DNA of 64,000 bases. Origin: Galbibacter mesophilus. GTDB lineage: Bacteria > Bacteroidota > Bacteroidia > Flavobacteriales > Flavobacteriaceae. Every line of letters starts with the position of its first letter. Position 1 is the first letter of the stretch. The DNA is taken from NCBI RefSeq assembly GCF_023721415.1, contig NZ_JAMQVC010000001.1, positions 124,001 to 188,000 of the forward strand, in the 5' to 3' direction. Under the pieces are notes generated by a model. The model did not search any database. It saw nothing but the letters and a program-made list of their open reading frames with translations, and had not been told where the DNA came from. The translations under genes were made by a program, and so were the position numbers. Below, piece after piece: positions 24,550-33,018 of this stretch.

Positions 24550-25680
24550 CTACAATCTCTTATCCATTTGTTTTACCATTGTATTTTTCCAATCGTAAAA
24601 ATCCCCTGCTAAGATATGTTTTCTAGCTTCACGAACCAACCACAAATAAAAGCCTAGATTATGAATTGTAGCAATTTGTTTTCCTAAATATTCGTTAGCG
24701 GCAAACAAATGTCGCAAATACGCTTTGGAATAGTAGGTATCTACGTAGGTTATCCCCATTTCATCAATCGGGGAAAAATCGGCTTCCCACTTTTTGTTTT
24801 TAATGTTTATGGTTCCGTGTGCGGTAAAAAGCATCCCGTTTCTAGCATTTCTGGTAGGCATAACGCAATCGAACATATCTACACCCAATGCAATATTTTC
24901 CAAAATATTGATTGGTGTTCCAACGCCCATTAAATAACGCGGTTTGTCTTCCGGAAGGATTTCACAAACCACATCGGTCATTGCGTACATTTCTTCAGCA
25001 GGCTCCCCGACTGAGAGTCCACCAATAGCATTTCCTTCTGCTCCTGAATTGGCGATATATTCTGCAGATTGCTTGCGCAAATCTTTATACGTAGAACCTT
25101 GAACAATGGGAAACAGCGTTTGCTGATATCCATATTTATCAGGCGTATCGTTAAAACGCTTAATACATCTATCCAACCAACGGTGTGTCATGTGCATGGA
25201 ACGTTTCGCATAATTGTAATCGCAAGGGTACGGTGTACACTCATCAAAAGCCATAATGATATCTGCCCCGATGGTACGTTGGATATCCATTACATTTTCT
25301 GGGGTGAAAAAATGATAGGAACCATCAATATGACTTTTAAACTTAACTCCTTCTTCTTTAATCTTTCGGTTGGCAGACAAAGAATACACTTGGTAACCTC
25401 CACTATCGGTAAGGATATTTCGGTCCCAATTCATAAACTTATGCAATCCACCAGCGGCTTCAAGAATATTAGTCTGCGGACGTAAATACAGGTGATAGGT
25501 ATTCCCCAAAATAATATCTGGATTAATATCTTCCTTCAACTCCCTTTGATGCACTCCTTTTACAGAAGCCACTGTACCTACCGGCATAAAAATAGGCGTT
25601 TCTATCTCGCCGTGGTCGGTAGTAACTACTCCTGCCCTTGCTTTGCTTCCGCTATCTTTTCCTACTAACTTAAAATCCAT
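24550..25680 (-). CDS. tgt: tRNA-guanine transglycosylase (queuine synthesis), zinc cysteines absent
   Basis: A 376-aa TIM-barrel enzyme that swaps G34 of GUN-anticodon tRNAs for preQ1. It has the start motif FKLVGKDSGSKARAG, the general acid/base Asp in LTDSGGYQVYSLS, QGSTYKDLR, GGLSVGEP, and the nucleophile Asp in FDCVMPTRNARNG. In E. coli the zinc site is CxCxxC plus a His; here the corresponding stretch reads DEMGITYVDTYYSKAYLRHL with no Cys, and only the His of TIHNLGFY remains. The rest of the fold is intact, so the enzyme is presumably active with an altered site. A -7 element is at 25758-25765. Confidence 0.96.
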   Translation of the reverse strand: MDFKLVGKDSGSKARAGVVTTDHGEIETPIFMPVGTVASVKGVHQRELKEDINPDIILGNTYHLYLRPQTNILEAAGGLHKFMNWDRNILTDSGGYQVYSLSANRKIKEEGVKFKSHIDGSYHFFTPENVMDIQRTIGADIIMAFDECTPYPCDYNYAKRSMHMTHRWLDRCIKRFNDTPDKYGYQQTLFPIVQGSTYKDLRKQSAEYIANSGAEGNAIGGLSVGEPAEEMYAMTDVVCEILPEDKPRYLMGVGTPINILENIALGVDMFDCVMPTRNARNGMLFTAHGTINIKNKKWEADFSPIDEMGITYVDTYYSKAYLRHLFAANEYLGKQIATIHNLGFYLWLVREARKHILAGDFYDWKNTMVKQMDKRL

Positions 25681-25757
25681 TCCTGCTAACTCTTCAGTAT
25701 AAAATCGATGTAATCTTCCGAAGAAAATACCGTCAACCTAATTCTTATTAAAACGTG

Positions 25758-25765
25758 CAAATATA
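25758..25765 (-). promoter_or_regulatory. -7 element upstream of tgt
   Basis: On the minus strand TATATTTG matches TAnnTTTG, about 78 nt before the tgt start. No convincing -33 partner at the usual spacing. Confidence 0.4.
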
Positions 25766-25860
25766 AGAACTCATGGTCAAGAAATGTACGTTTTCGCCCA
25801 AAATAGCATCGTAAAATCTTACATTTCAAACAAAACAATAAAATATGTGTCGAAAATTAC

Positions 25861-25891
25861 TTTGCCAAGGTTTTATAAAGGTTTATTTTTG
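25861..25891 (+). promoter_or_regulatory. Bacteroidota-type promoter of the split transketolase operon
   Basis: TTTG at 25861-25864 and TATTTTTG at 25884-25891 are 19 nt apart, a textbook -33/-7 pair. The transcript would start near 25897, about 20 nt before the first ATG. Confidence 0.7.
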
Positions 25892-25918
25892 TTTGAGATA
25901 ATTAATTAACGATTACAG

Positions 25919-26764
25919 ATGCCAGAGACACAACAATTAAACGATTTGACAACCCAAGTAAGAAGGGATATTGTAAGAATGGTGCATAAAGTAAATTCTG
26001 GCCACCCTGGAGGTTCTTTAGGATGTGCAGAATTTTTTGTAGCACTTTATAACGAAATTATGGAATTGGATACCGATTTTAAAATGGACGGTATTGGCGA
26101 AGATTTGTTCTTTTTATCCAATGGCCATATTTCGCCTGTATTTTATAGTGTTTTAGCCAGAAGAGGCTATTTTCCTGTGGAAGAACTAAACACTTTTAGA
26201 TTAATTGATTCCCGTTTACAAGGGCACCCAACCACTCATGAAGGCTTACCTGGCGTTAGAATTGCTTCAGGATCTTTAGGACAAGGTATGTCGGTTGCTA
26301 TTGGTGCGGCACTGGCTAAAAAACTCAATAAAGACAATCATATAGTATATAGCTTGCACGGTGATGGCGAATTGCAAGAAGGTCAAAACTGGGAAGCGAT
26401 TATGTATGCCGCCGGAAATAAAGTTGATAATTTAATTTCTACAATAGACCTTAACGGACAACAAATTGACGGTGCAACCAACGATGTACTTCCGCTAGGG
26501 GATTTAAAACAGAAGTTTGAAGCTTTTGGCTGGGATGTTATGGAAATTGAAAAAGGAAACGACCTAGAGGCTGTAATTGCCGGACTAAAAGAGGCTAAAA
26601 GCAGAACTGGAAAAGGAAAACCTGTTTGTATTCTTTTGCACACCGTAATGGGACATGGAGTTGATTTTATGATGGGTACGCATGCTTGGCATGGTAAAGC
26701 TCCAAACGACGAACAATTGGAAAAAGCATTGGCTCAAAATCCAGAAACTTTAGGGGATTATTAA
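25919..26764 (+). CDS. Transketolase, N-terminal (thiamine diphosphate-binding) subunit
   Basis: 281 aa, equal to the PP domain of a full transketolase. Visible motifs: HKVNSGHPGGSLGCAEFFVA, SNGHISPVFYSVLARRG, RIASGSLGQGMSVAIGAAL, and the ThDP/Mg motif HGDGELQEGQNWEA ending with NGQQIDG. It transfers two-carbon ketol units in the non-oxidative pentose phosphate pathway with the partner encoded 41 nt downstream. Splitting into two genes is common in this phylum and in archaea. It lies behind a strong promoter. Confidence 0.95.
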   Translation: MPETQQLNDLTTQVRRDIVRMVHKVNSGHPGGSLGCAEFFVALYNEIMELDTDFKMDGIGEDLFFLSNGHISPVFYSVLARRGYFPVEELNTFRLIDSRLQGHPTTHEGLPGVRIASGSLGQGMSVAIGAALAKKLNKDNHIVYSLHGDGELQEGQNWEAIMYAAGNKVDNLISTIDLNGQQIDGATNDVLPLGDLKQKFEAFGWDVMEIEKGNDLEAVIAGLKEAKSRTGKGKPVCILLHTVMGHGVDFMMGTHAWHGKAPNDEQLEKALAQNPETLGDY

Positions 26765-26805
26765 GCCTTTATCCAACTGATTGTTTAACACAAGAAAATT
26801 TTAAA

Positions 26806-27759
26806 ATGAAAAAATATACATACACAGAAAAAATAGATACACGAAGCGGATTTGGAGCGGGACTTACCGAACTGGGTAGAACCAACCCAAATGTAGTGGC
26901 CCTTTGCGCCGACTTGGTGGGATCTTTAAAAATGCAAGATTTCATTAACGAAAATCCAGAGCGTTTCTTTCAAATTGGGATTGCTGAAGCGAACATGATG
27001 GGTATTGCCGCCGGACTTACTATTGGTGGAAAAATTCCTTTTACAGGTACATTTGCTAACTTTTCTACTGGAAGGGTTTACGACCAAATTAGACAATCTA
27101 TCGCTTATTCTGATAAAAACGTGAAGATTTGTGCTTCCCATGCTGGTTTAACACTTGGGGAAGACGGGGCGACACACCAAATATTGGAAGATATCGGACT
27201 TATGAAGATGCTTCCTGGAATGACCGTTATCAATCCTTGTGATTTTAATCAAACTAAAGCGGCTACTATTGCCATTGCAGAACATCATGGTCCGGTTTAT
27301 TTGCGTTTTGGACGCCCTGCAGTGCCGAACTTCACTCCTGCTGATCAGAAATTTGAAATCGGGAAAGCTGTAAAAATTAACGACGGTTCCGATGTAACCA
27401 TTATTGCAACCGGACATTTAGTTTGGGAAGCTATTCTTGCAGGTGAAAAATTAGCAGAACAAGGTATCTCTGCAGATATTCTTGACATCCATACCATTAA
27501 ACCTCTCGACGAGGAAGCTATTCTTGCTTCTGTTTCTAAAACAGGTTGTGTAGTTACTGCGGAAGAACATAACTTTTTAGGCGGGTTAGGAGAAAGTGTT
27601 GCTAGAACATTGGCAACCAACACACCGGCTCCACAGGAATTCGTTGCAACCCAAGATACCTTTGGGGAAAGTGGTACTCCTGCGCAGTTAATGGACAAGT
27701 ACGGCTTAAACAGTGAAGCAATTGTTAAAGCTGTTACAAAAGTGTTAAAAAGAAAATAA
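26806..27759 (+). CDS. Transketolase, C-terminal subunit
   Basis: 317 aa carrying the pyrimidine-binding and C-terminal domains of transketolase. Segments include VVALCADLVGSLKMQDF, FQIGIAEANMMGIAAGL (conserved Glu activating ThDP), FTGTFANFSTGRVYDQIRQS, CASHAGLTLGEDGATHQ and, in the C-domain, ADILDIHTIKPLDEEAIL. It forms the active site together with the upstream subunit. Confidence 0.95.
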   Translation: MKKYTYTEKIDTRSGFGAGLTELGRTNPNVVALCADLVGSLKMQDFINENPERFFQIGIAEANMMGIAAGLTIGGKIPFTGTFANFSTGRVYDQIRQSIAYSDKNVKICASHAGLTLGEDGATHQILEDIGLMKMLPGMTVINPCDFNQTKAATIAIAEHHGPVYLRFGRPAVPNFTPADQKFEIGKAVKINDGSDVTIIATGHLVWEAILAGEKLAEQGISADILDIHTIKPLDEEAILASVSKTGCVVTAEEHNFLGGLGESVARTLATNTPAPQEFVATQDTFGESGTPAQLMDKYGLNSEAIVKAVTKVLKRK

Positions 27760-27813
27760 ACCGAAAGCTTTTCAGTTTATAGGTTTAATTAACATCTTAA
27801 AAAACACAAACAA

Positions 27814-28404
27814 ATGAAAAAATCACTTTTAATAATTTGCCTCTTGGCAGGTTTTACAGGCTTTGCACAATCCGGTTCTGGATTTGGACTTAAGGGAGGT
27901 TTCAATTTTAACTCCAACGGGGATGCCGAAGTTTTCGAAGACACAAGAAACATAGGCTCTGACTCTAAAATAGGATTTCACATAGGTGGATTTGGTAAAG
28001 TTGACTTCGGAACATTGTATTTTAGACCTGAATTGGTATATACCAAAACCAATTCGAAATACGAAAGAGCTGATATTGATAGTAAATTTGAAATGAGCAA
28101 ATTAGACGCGCCATTATTGCTAGGACTAAACCTTATTGGGCCTCTACATATTTTTGCTGGACCATCTTTACAGTACATTCTTGATACCGATTTAGAAGGG
28201 GTAACCTTAAATGATGTTGAAAATGATTTTACAGTAGGCCTTAATATGGGTGTTGGTGTAAACTTGGGTGAAAACTTAGGAATAGACCTACGTTACGAGA
28301 GAGGTTTCAGTGATAACGAAGCAGAATTTGTAGGGTTTGGAGGAAGCGGAAGAATAGACACCCGTCCTTCTCAACTTATCTTGAGTGCTTCTTTGAAGTT
28401 ATAA
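27814..28404 (+). CDS. Porin-like outer-membrane beta-barrel protein
   Basis: 196 aa with a signal peptide (MKKSLLIICLLAGFTGFAQS). Amphipathic beta strands alternate with short turns (GFGLKGGFNFNSNGD, FGTLYFRPELVYTKTNS, LGIDLRYERGFSDN), ending in the C-terminal aromatic/hydrophobic strand pattern QLILSASLKL. This matches PorT/OmpW-like eight-stranded barrels common in Bacteroidota. Ligand unknown. It follows the transketolase pair by 54 nt and is closed by a terminator. Confidence 0.85.
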   Translation: MKKSLLIICLLAGFTGFAQSGSGFGLKGGFNFNSNGDAEVFEDTRNIGSDSKIGFHIGGFGKVDFGTLYFRPELVYTKTNSKYERADIDSKFEMSKLDAPLLLGLNLIGPLHIFAGPSLQYILDTDLEGVTLNDVENDFTVGLNMGVGVNLGENLGIDLRYERGFSDNEAEFVGFGGSGRIDTRPSQLILSASLKL

Positions 28405-28423
28405 ATTCATTAAATATCTCAAT

Positions 28424-28456
28424 AAAAATCCATCGCTCACCCGATGGATTTTTTTG
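28424..28456 (+). terminator. Intrinsic terminator after the porin-like gene
   Basis: AAAAATCCATCG (28424-28435) pairs perfectly with CGATGGATTTTT (28442-28453) around a six-base loop, extended by further T residues. Confidence 0.9.
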
Positions 28457-28559
28457 TTTATAAATATAATATCGATTAGAGGTTCATACAAATCGAAAGT
28501 ATCTCGTAAAACTTGCTGTTAAAAAACAATCTCCCTACTAAATAATTGAAAGTATATTG

Positions 28560-28960
28560 ATTGGCTGCGCCCCGCCTGCAAAGCTCTCCTTTGGAAATAG
28601 CTCAAACAAAAAAACGCGCAAGCAAGCTTGGCGTAATATTATTGACCTTTCGTGAACAGGATTGGATTCGCTTCTCCTGCAAAGCTCCGCTTTGAAAATA
28701 GCTCAAACAAAAAAACGCGCAAGCAAGCTTGCGCGTAATATTATTGACCCTTCATAAACAGGATTGGCTTCGCCCCTCCTGCAAAGCTCCGCTTTGAAAA
28801 TAGTTCAAACAAAAAAACGCTCAAGCAAGCTTGGCGTAATATTATTGACCTTTCGTGAACAGGATTGGCTTCGCCCTTCCTGCAAAGCTCCGCTTTGAAA
28901 ATAGTTCAAACAAAAAAACGCTCAAGCAAGCTTGGCGTTTTTTCTTATTGAACTATTTAT
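28560..28960 (-). repeat. Four tandem ~101-bp units resembling tRNA-Arg 3' end plus terminator
   Basis: Units begin at 28560, 28661, 28763 and 28864 (101, 102, 101 and about 97 bp), over 85% alike by eye. Read on the minus strand each unit has TTGCAGG...ATCCTG, then TCACGAA, then TCAATAA, then a hairpin ACGC(G)CAAG-CTTGCTTG(C)GCGT and seven T. The same order occurs in the tRNA-Arg gene immediately to the right. The units also carry GGCTTCGCC and AAAGCGGAGCTTT mini-hairpins absent from the tRNA. Spacing is too long and sequence too uniform for CRISPR. I see no gene in the units. Confidence 0.85.
28912..28944 (-). terminator. Terminator of tRNA-Arg
   Basis: ACGCTCAAG-CAAG-CTTGGCGT is flanked by seven A on the left and six T on the right, so it can act on both strands. 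On the minus strand it closes the tRNA-Arg transcript. Copies of it recur in each of the three upstream repeat units. Confidence 0.75.
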
Positions 28961-28963
28961 TCG

Positions 28964-29037
28964 TGACCCCGGCAGGATTCAAACCTGCAACCCTCAGAGC
29001 CGAAATCTGATATTCTATTCAGTTGAACTACGGGGCC
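28964..29037 (-). tRNA. tRNA-Arg (anticodon TCG)
   Basis: A full 74-nt cloverleaf on the minus strand. The acceptor GGCCCCG pairs with CGGGGTC (one G-T), the anticodon stem TCAGA/TCTGA encloses the loop TTTCGGC (anticodon TCG, reading CGA), and the T stem GCAGG/CCTGC encloses TTTGAAT. The 3' CCA is not encoded. The D loop has G18-A19 instead of G18-G19 and the T loop has T56 instead of C56, a compensatory A19-U56 pair. It lies between yqeY and the tandem repeat array. Confidence 0.93.
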
Positions 29038-29070
29038 TATTATCCCTGCTAAAGCAGGAATTTATTATTT

Positions 29071-29520
29071 TTAACTCAATTTACTTTTTACTACAGTAGA
29101 AATAGTTTTTCCATCCGCTCGACCTGCCAATTCCTTGGAAGCCATTCCCATTACCTTCCCCATGTCTTTTATTCCTTCTGCACCAGTCTTTGCAATGATT
29201 TCTTCCACAACCTTCGCAATTTCCTCTTCGCTAAGTTGCTCTGGAAGAAACTTTTCGATTATTGCTGCTTGCTCCAACTCTGGATCTGCCAAATCGGCTC
29301 TTCCTTGCTCATTGTAGATAGCAGCGCTGTCTTTACGCTGTTTTACCAATTTCTGTAATAGCTTAATCTCTTCCTCTTCAGAAAGTCCGTCTTTAGTGGC
29401 AGCATTTGTGTTAGCCAACAGCAACTCCGATTTAACAGCTCGCAATGCCTCCAATGCTGGTGCATTTTTAGCTTTCATCGCTGCTTTCATTTCTGCCATT
29501 ACCTTATCTTGTAAACTCAT
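29071..29520 (-). CDS. GatB/YqeY domain-containing protein
   Basis: 149 aa, a stand-alone YqeY domain: MSLQDKVMAEMKAAMKAKNA at the start, LLQKLVKQRKDSAAIYNEQG in the middle, and the C-terminal IKDMGKVMGMASKELAGRADGK. The domain resembles the tRNA-binding tail of the amidotransferase subunit GatB; the role of free-standing YqeY is unclear. It is the last protein gene downstream of ftsZ, but separated from it by the ftsZ terminator. Confidence 0.93.
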   Translation of the reverse strand: MSLQDKVMAEMKAAMKAKNAPALEALRAVKSELLLANTNAATKDGLSEEEEIKLLQKLVKQRKDSAAIYNEQGRADLADPELEQAAIIEKFLPEQLSEEEIAKVVEEIIAKTGAEGIKDMGKVMGMASKELAGRADGKTISTVVKSKLS

Positions 29521-29553
29521 AACAGTGCTGTTCTATTTTTTGCTGTGCGAAGA

Positions 29554-29622
29554 TAAAAAAATAACCCGAAAACTTATACAAACTTCCTATATAAAAAATG
29601 GGAGCAGTAAAGTTTTCGGGTT
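29554..29622 (-). terminator. Terminator downstream of ftsZ
   Basis: AACCCGAAAACTT (29563-29575) pairs with AAGTTTTCGGGTT (29610-29622). On the minus strand TATTTTTTTAT follows. The 34-nt loop is unusually long, so efficiency is uncertain. It would end the dcw transcript before yqeY. Confidence 0.6.
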
Positions 29623-29650
29623 ACTTGCGAATAACCTATTAACAATTCGT

Positions 29651-31597
29651 TTAATCTACGTTATCATGCAAAAAAGAATTATTACTTCTCAATTGCATTT
29701 CATCGTTACTGTCTGATCCTAAACTCATCCTTGATGATTGATCAGAATTTCTTCTGTCTTCCAAATCGATTCCCATACGCTTGTACGCTGGCTGTTTCTC
29801 AATTTCTTCAATCTTGGAGGCATTATTGTGAAATTTATAGTTGAAGTCTTTCAACTTGCGTCGACGCTCTTCTGCTCTACTTCTCAAACTATCCTCAATA
29901 GAACTGTTCATTGGGTCTACTTCTTCAGAAACTTGATTATCAGAAGGCTTTTCTTCAACGACTTTCTTCTTAAAAGCCAATTCCTCTTCTACTTTTTCTT
30001 CTTTTTTTGCTGAAGGTTTAGCGTTGTTCAATTGATCTTCCATTTCCATGTAATCATCCAAACTATATCGCTTTGTTCCATCTTGGGAAACTTCCGTTAC
30101 GGGAATCACTTCAACATGGTCCTTCACCTCGTAATCATTAACATCCTCCGAAAAGTCGAAAGTAACCGTATTTTGCTCTTCCTCTTCTTCTTGATCATTC
30201 TCATTCAGCGGCATATCAAAAGAAAGCATCGTTTGCTTTTTGGCTTCTGCCGGACGCACTATTTCTGGATCCACCACATCGATGTCCCTTAATTTTGCTG
30301 TAGTATCTATAATTACAAAATCATCGTCATTTTCTAAAGTAACCTCATCGTAAACAACATTGATATTTTTAATCAATTCTGAAGTTGGTATCAACTCCAT
30401 GCTTGGCTCATCCTGCGTATCATCAACCAAGGTATGTTTTACAATTTTTTCTTCTTTTACCGGCTCTGGTTGAGCTTCTTTTGGCGCTTCAACAGGTTGG
30501 TTGGAAAATCTTGTAGGGTTATTTTTTGGAGTAAGATCGTGGACAGCTTTTTGTTCATCTTCCAGGGTATGGATAATTTTTTTTGCTTCAGTATTCACAA
30601 TCTCATGCTGCTGCTCTGGGTTGAATCCAGTAGCAATAACCGTAACGGCAATAGAATCGCCAAGACTTTCGTCCTCCCCTACACCCATGATAATGTTGGC
30701 GTTGTGCCCAGCTTCATTCTGTATATGATCGTTGATTTCTCCAATTTCATCCAATGTAATCTCTTCAGCTCCAGAAACGATAAGTAGCAATACGTTCTGA
30801 GCACCTGAGATTTTATTATCGTTAAGAAGTGGCGAATCCAAAGCTTTCATAATAGCCTCTGGCGCACGGTTAGCCCCCGTAGCAGTAGCAGAACCCATAA
30901 TGGCGGTCCCACTATTGGAAAGCACAGTTTTTGCATCACGTAAATCGATGTTTTGAGTGTAATGATGAGTTATTACCTCTGCAATTCCCCTAGCTGCCGT
31001 TGCCAACACTTCATCTGCCTTAGAAAAACCAGCTTTGAAACCAAGGTTTCCATAGACTTCCCTTAGTTTATTGTTGTTAATCATAATTAGGGAATCCACA
31101 TGTGCGCGTAACTTTTCCACGCCACGTTGCGCCTGTTGATTTCTCATTTTTCCTTCAAACTGAAAAGGTATGGTAACAATTCCAACAGTAAGAATATCCA
31201 TATCCTTTGCCAACTTTGCAATAACAGGAGCCGCACCTGTTCCGGTTCCTCCACCCATTCCAGCGGTGATAAATACCATTTTAGTGTTGGTATCTAGCAT
31301 AGATTGGAGCTCTTCCAAGCTCTCAATCGCTGCCTGTTCCCCAATTTCGGGATTGGCACCTGCGCCTAATCCTTCGGTTAAAGAAACCCCCAATTGAACT
31401 TTATTCGGTACGCCTGTATTTTGCAGTGCTTGCGAATCTGTATTACAAACCACAAAATCCACCCCATTGATTCCCTGTTGAAACATGTAATTAATTGCAT
31501 TGCTACCGCCGCCTCCAACGCCAATAACTTTAATTACATTACTTTGATTTTTTGGTAAGTCGAATGAGATGTTCCCTAAATCTGTGTTGCTACTCAT
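29651..31597 (-). CDS. ftsZ: Cell division protein FtsZ (long C-terminal extension)
   Basis: The tubulin-like GTPase that forms the division ring. Residues 1-320 are canonical: IKVIGVGGGGSNAINYM, the signature AGMGGGTGTGAAP, and NNNKLREVYGNLG. The protein is 648 aa, versus about 380 in E. coli. The extra part is an acidic, Glu/Lys-rich, probably disordered linker (about 335-590), followed by EKQPAYKRMGIDLEDR, which resembles the partner-binding tail, and a further NNSFLHDNVD end. Long linkers are usual for FtsZ in this phylum. It closes the dcw cluster after ftsA. Confidence 0.97.
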   Translation of the reverse strand: MSSNTDLGNISFDLPKNQSNVIKVIGVGGGGSNAINYMFQQGINGVDFVVCNTDSQALQNTGVPNKVQLGVSLTEGLGAGANPEIGEQAAIESLEELQSMLDTNTKMVFITAGMGGGTGTGAAPVIAKLAKDMDILTVGIVTIPFQFEGKMRNQQAQRGVEKLRAHVDSLIMINNNKLREVYGNLGFKAGFSKADEVLATAARGIAEVITHHYTQNIDLRDAKTVLSNSGTAIMGSATATGANRAPEAIMKALDSPLLNDNKISGAQNVLLLIVSGAEEITLDEIGEINDHIQNEAGHNANIIMGVGEDESLGDSIAVTVIATGFNPEQQHEIVNTEAKKIIHTLEDEQKAVHDLTPKNNPTRFSNQPVEAPKEAQPEPVKEEKIVKHTLVDDTQDEPSMELIPTSELIKNINVVYDEVTLENDDDFVIIDTTAKLRDIDVVDPEIVRPAEAKKQTMLSFDMPLNENDQEEEEEQNTVTFDFSEDVNDYEVKDHVEVIPVTEVSQDGTKRYSLDDYMEMEDQLNNAKPSAKKEEKVEEELAFKKKVVEEKPSDNQVSEEVDPMNSSIEDSLRSRAEERRRKLKDFNYKFHNNASKIEEIEKQPAYKRMGIDLEDRRNSDQSSRMSLGSDSNDEMQLRSNNSFLHDNVD

Positions 31598-31671
31598 AAT
31601 AATTTTTTTTACCCTGTTTTCCTTTTTGCTACTTACTATTCATTTTTTTACGCATGCTAGACGTTGGTAAC

Positions 31672-33015
31672 CTATTCTGCGTTATCTAAAAAGTCTTTTA
31701 ATTTTTCAGACCATTTTTCCAAAAAGCTTTTACGCTCTCTTGGTGGTTCCGTTGGTTGGGGCTCGGTTTGGTTATGTTCGATATTTTCTGTTTCTTCTTT
31801 TTCTTCTGAAGTTGGTTGCGGTTCTTTCTCCACAGTTTTCACTCCATTTTTCTTTTGCTGCTGAATGGCATTCATCACCAAACCAACAGCCGTTGCATAC
31901 ACCGGACTAGCCACTTCCGCATCAGAATCTCCTGCTAAATGTTCATTTGGATATCCAATTCTAGTATCCATTCCCGTGATGTATTCTACCAATTGCTTTA
32001 AATGTTTCAACTGGCTACCACCGCCTGTTAACACAATTCCTGCAATCAATTTTTTCTTTTGATCCTCGTGACCGTAGTTTTTAATTTCCATGTACACCTG
32101 TTCTATAATCTCCACCACACGGGCATGGATGATTTTAGAAAGGTTTTTCAATGTAATTTCCTTGGGCTCCCTTCCCCTTAAACCAGGAATGGAAACTATT
32201 TCGTTATCCTTGTTTTCACCAGGCCAAGCTGATCCAAATTTTATTTTTAAGAGCTCTGCCTGCTTTTCAATTATGGAGCATCCTTCTTTTATATCTTCCG
32301 TAACCACATTTCCTCCAAAAGGAATTACTGCGGTATGACGTATAATTCCATCTTTAAAAATGGCTAAATCGGTAGTTCCTCCACCGATATCAATCAATGC
32401 TACACCTGCTTCCTTTTCTTCCTGACTCAAAACAGCATTTGCAGCAGCTAACGGCTCTAAGGTAATTCCCGCCAAATCAAGACCAGAGCTTTTTACACAC
32501 CTACCAATATTTCTAATAGACGATACTTGCCCAACCACCACGTGAAAATTGGCTTCCAATCGGCCACCATACATTCCAATAGGTTCTTTTATTTCTGCTT
32601 GTCCATCGACTTTATATTCCTGCGGAAGGACATGAATTATCTCTTCCCCTGGAAGCATTACCAGTTTATAAACCTGATTGCAAAGTTTATCTAAATCTAT
32701 ATCGCTTATTACTTCTTCGGAATCTGATCTAGTGATGTAATCACTATGCTGAAGGCTTCGAATATGTTGCCCTGCGATTCCTACTACGCAATCATGGATT
32801 TTCAATCCGGATACACTTTCAGCTTCTTGAACGGCTTGTTGAATGGATTGAATGGTTTGTGTGATGTTGTTAACCACACCCCGATGCACCCCTAAGCTTT
32901 TAGATTTTCCAATACCTAAAATCTCAATCTTTCCATAATCGTTCTCACGACCGATCATGGCCACAATTTTTGTGGTCCCTATATCTAATCCTACCGCGTA
33001 TTTAGTATTTTCCAT
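31672..33015 (-). CDS. ftsA: Cell division protein FtsA
   Basis: A 447-aa actin-like ATPase that tethers FtsZ to the membrane. The N-terminus YAVGLDIGTTKIVAMIGREN is the phosphate-1 loop; the SHS2 (1C) insert follows, then GVALIDIGGGTTDLAIFKDG (phosphate 2) and GIVLTGGGSQLKHLKQLVEY (adenosine motif). A Pro/Glu-rich linker (about 385-425) leads to the amphipathic membrane-targeting helix at the C-terminus (KSFLEKWSEKLKDFLDN). Three bases separate it from ftsQ. Confidence 0.96.
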   Translation of the reverse strand: MENTKYAVGLDIGTTKIVAMIGRENDYGKIEILGIGKSKSLGVHRGVVNNITQTIQSIQQAVQEAESVSGLKIHDCVVGIAGQHIRSLQHSDYITRSDSEEVISDIDLDKLCNQVYKLVMLPGEEIIHVLPQEYKVDGQAEIKEPIGMYGGRLEANFHVVVGQVSSIRNIGRCVKSSGLDLAGITLEPLAAANAVLSQEEKEAGVALIDIGGGTTDLAIFKDGIIRHTAVIPFGGNVVTEDIKEGCSIIEKQAELLKIKFGSAWPGENKDNEIVSIPGLRGREPKEITLKNLSKIIHARVVEIIEQVYMEIKNYGHEDQKKKLIAGIVLTGGGSQLKHLKQLVEYITGMDTRIGYPNEHLAGDSDAEVASPVYATAVGLVMNAIQQQKKNGVKTVEKEPQPTSEEKEETENIEHNQTEPQPTEPPRERKSFLEKWSEKLKDFLDNAE

Positions 33016-33018
33016 AAT

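Noticed and set aside
28560-28960. CRISPR array
   Set aside because: Units are ~101 bp and alike throughout, with no unique spacers, and there are no cas genes.
29396-30292. Several plus-strand frames opposite yqeY and ftsZ
   Set aside because: They mirror codon periodicity of the real minus-strand genes and show no motifs.
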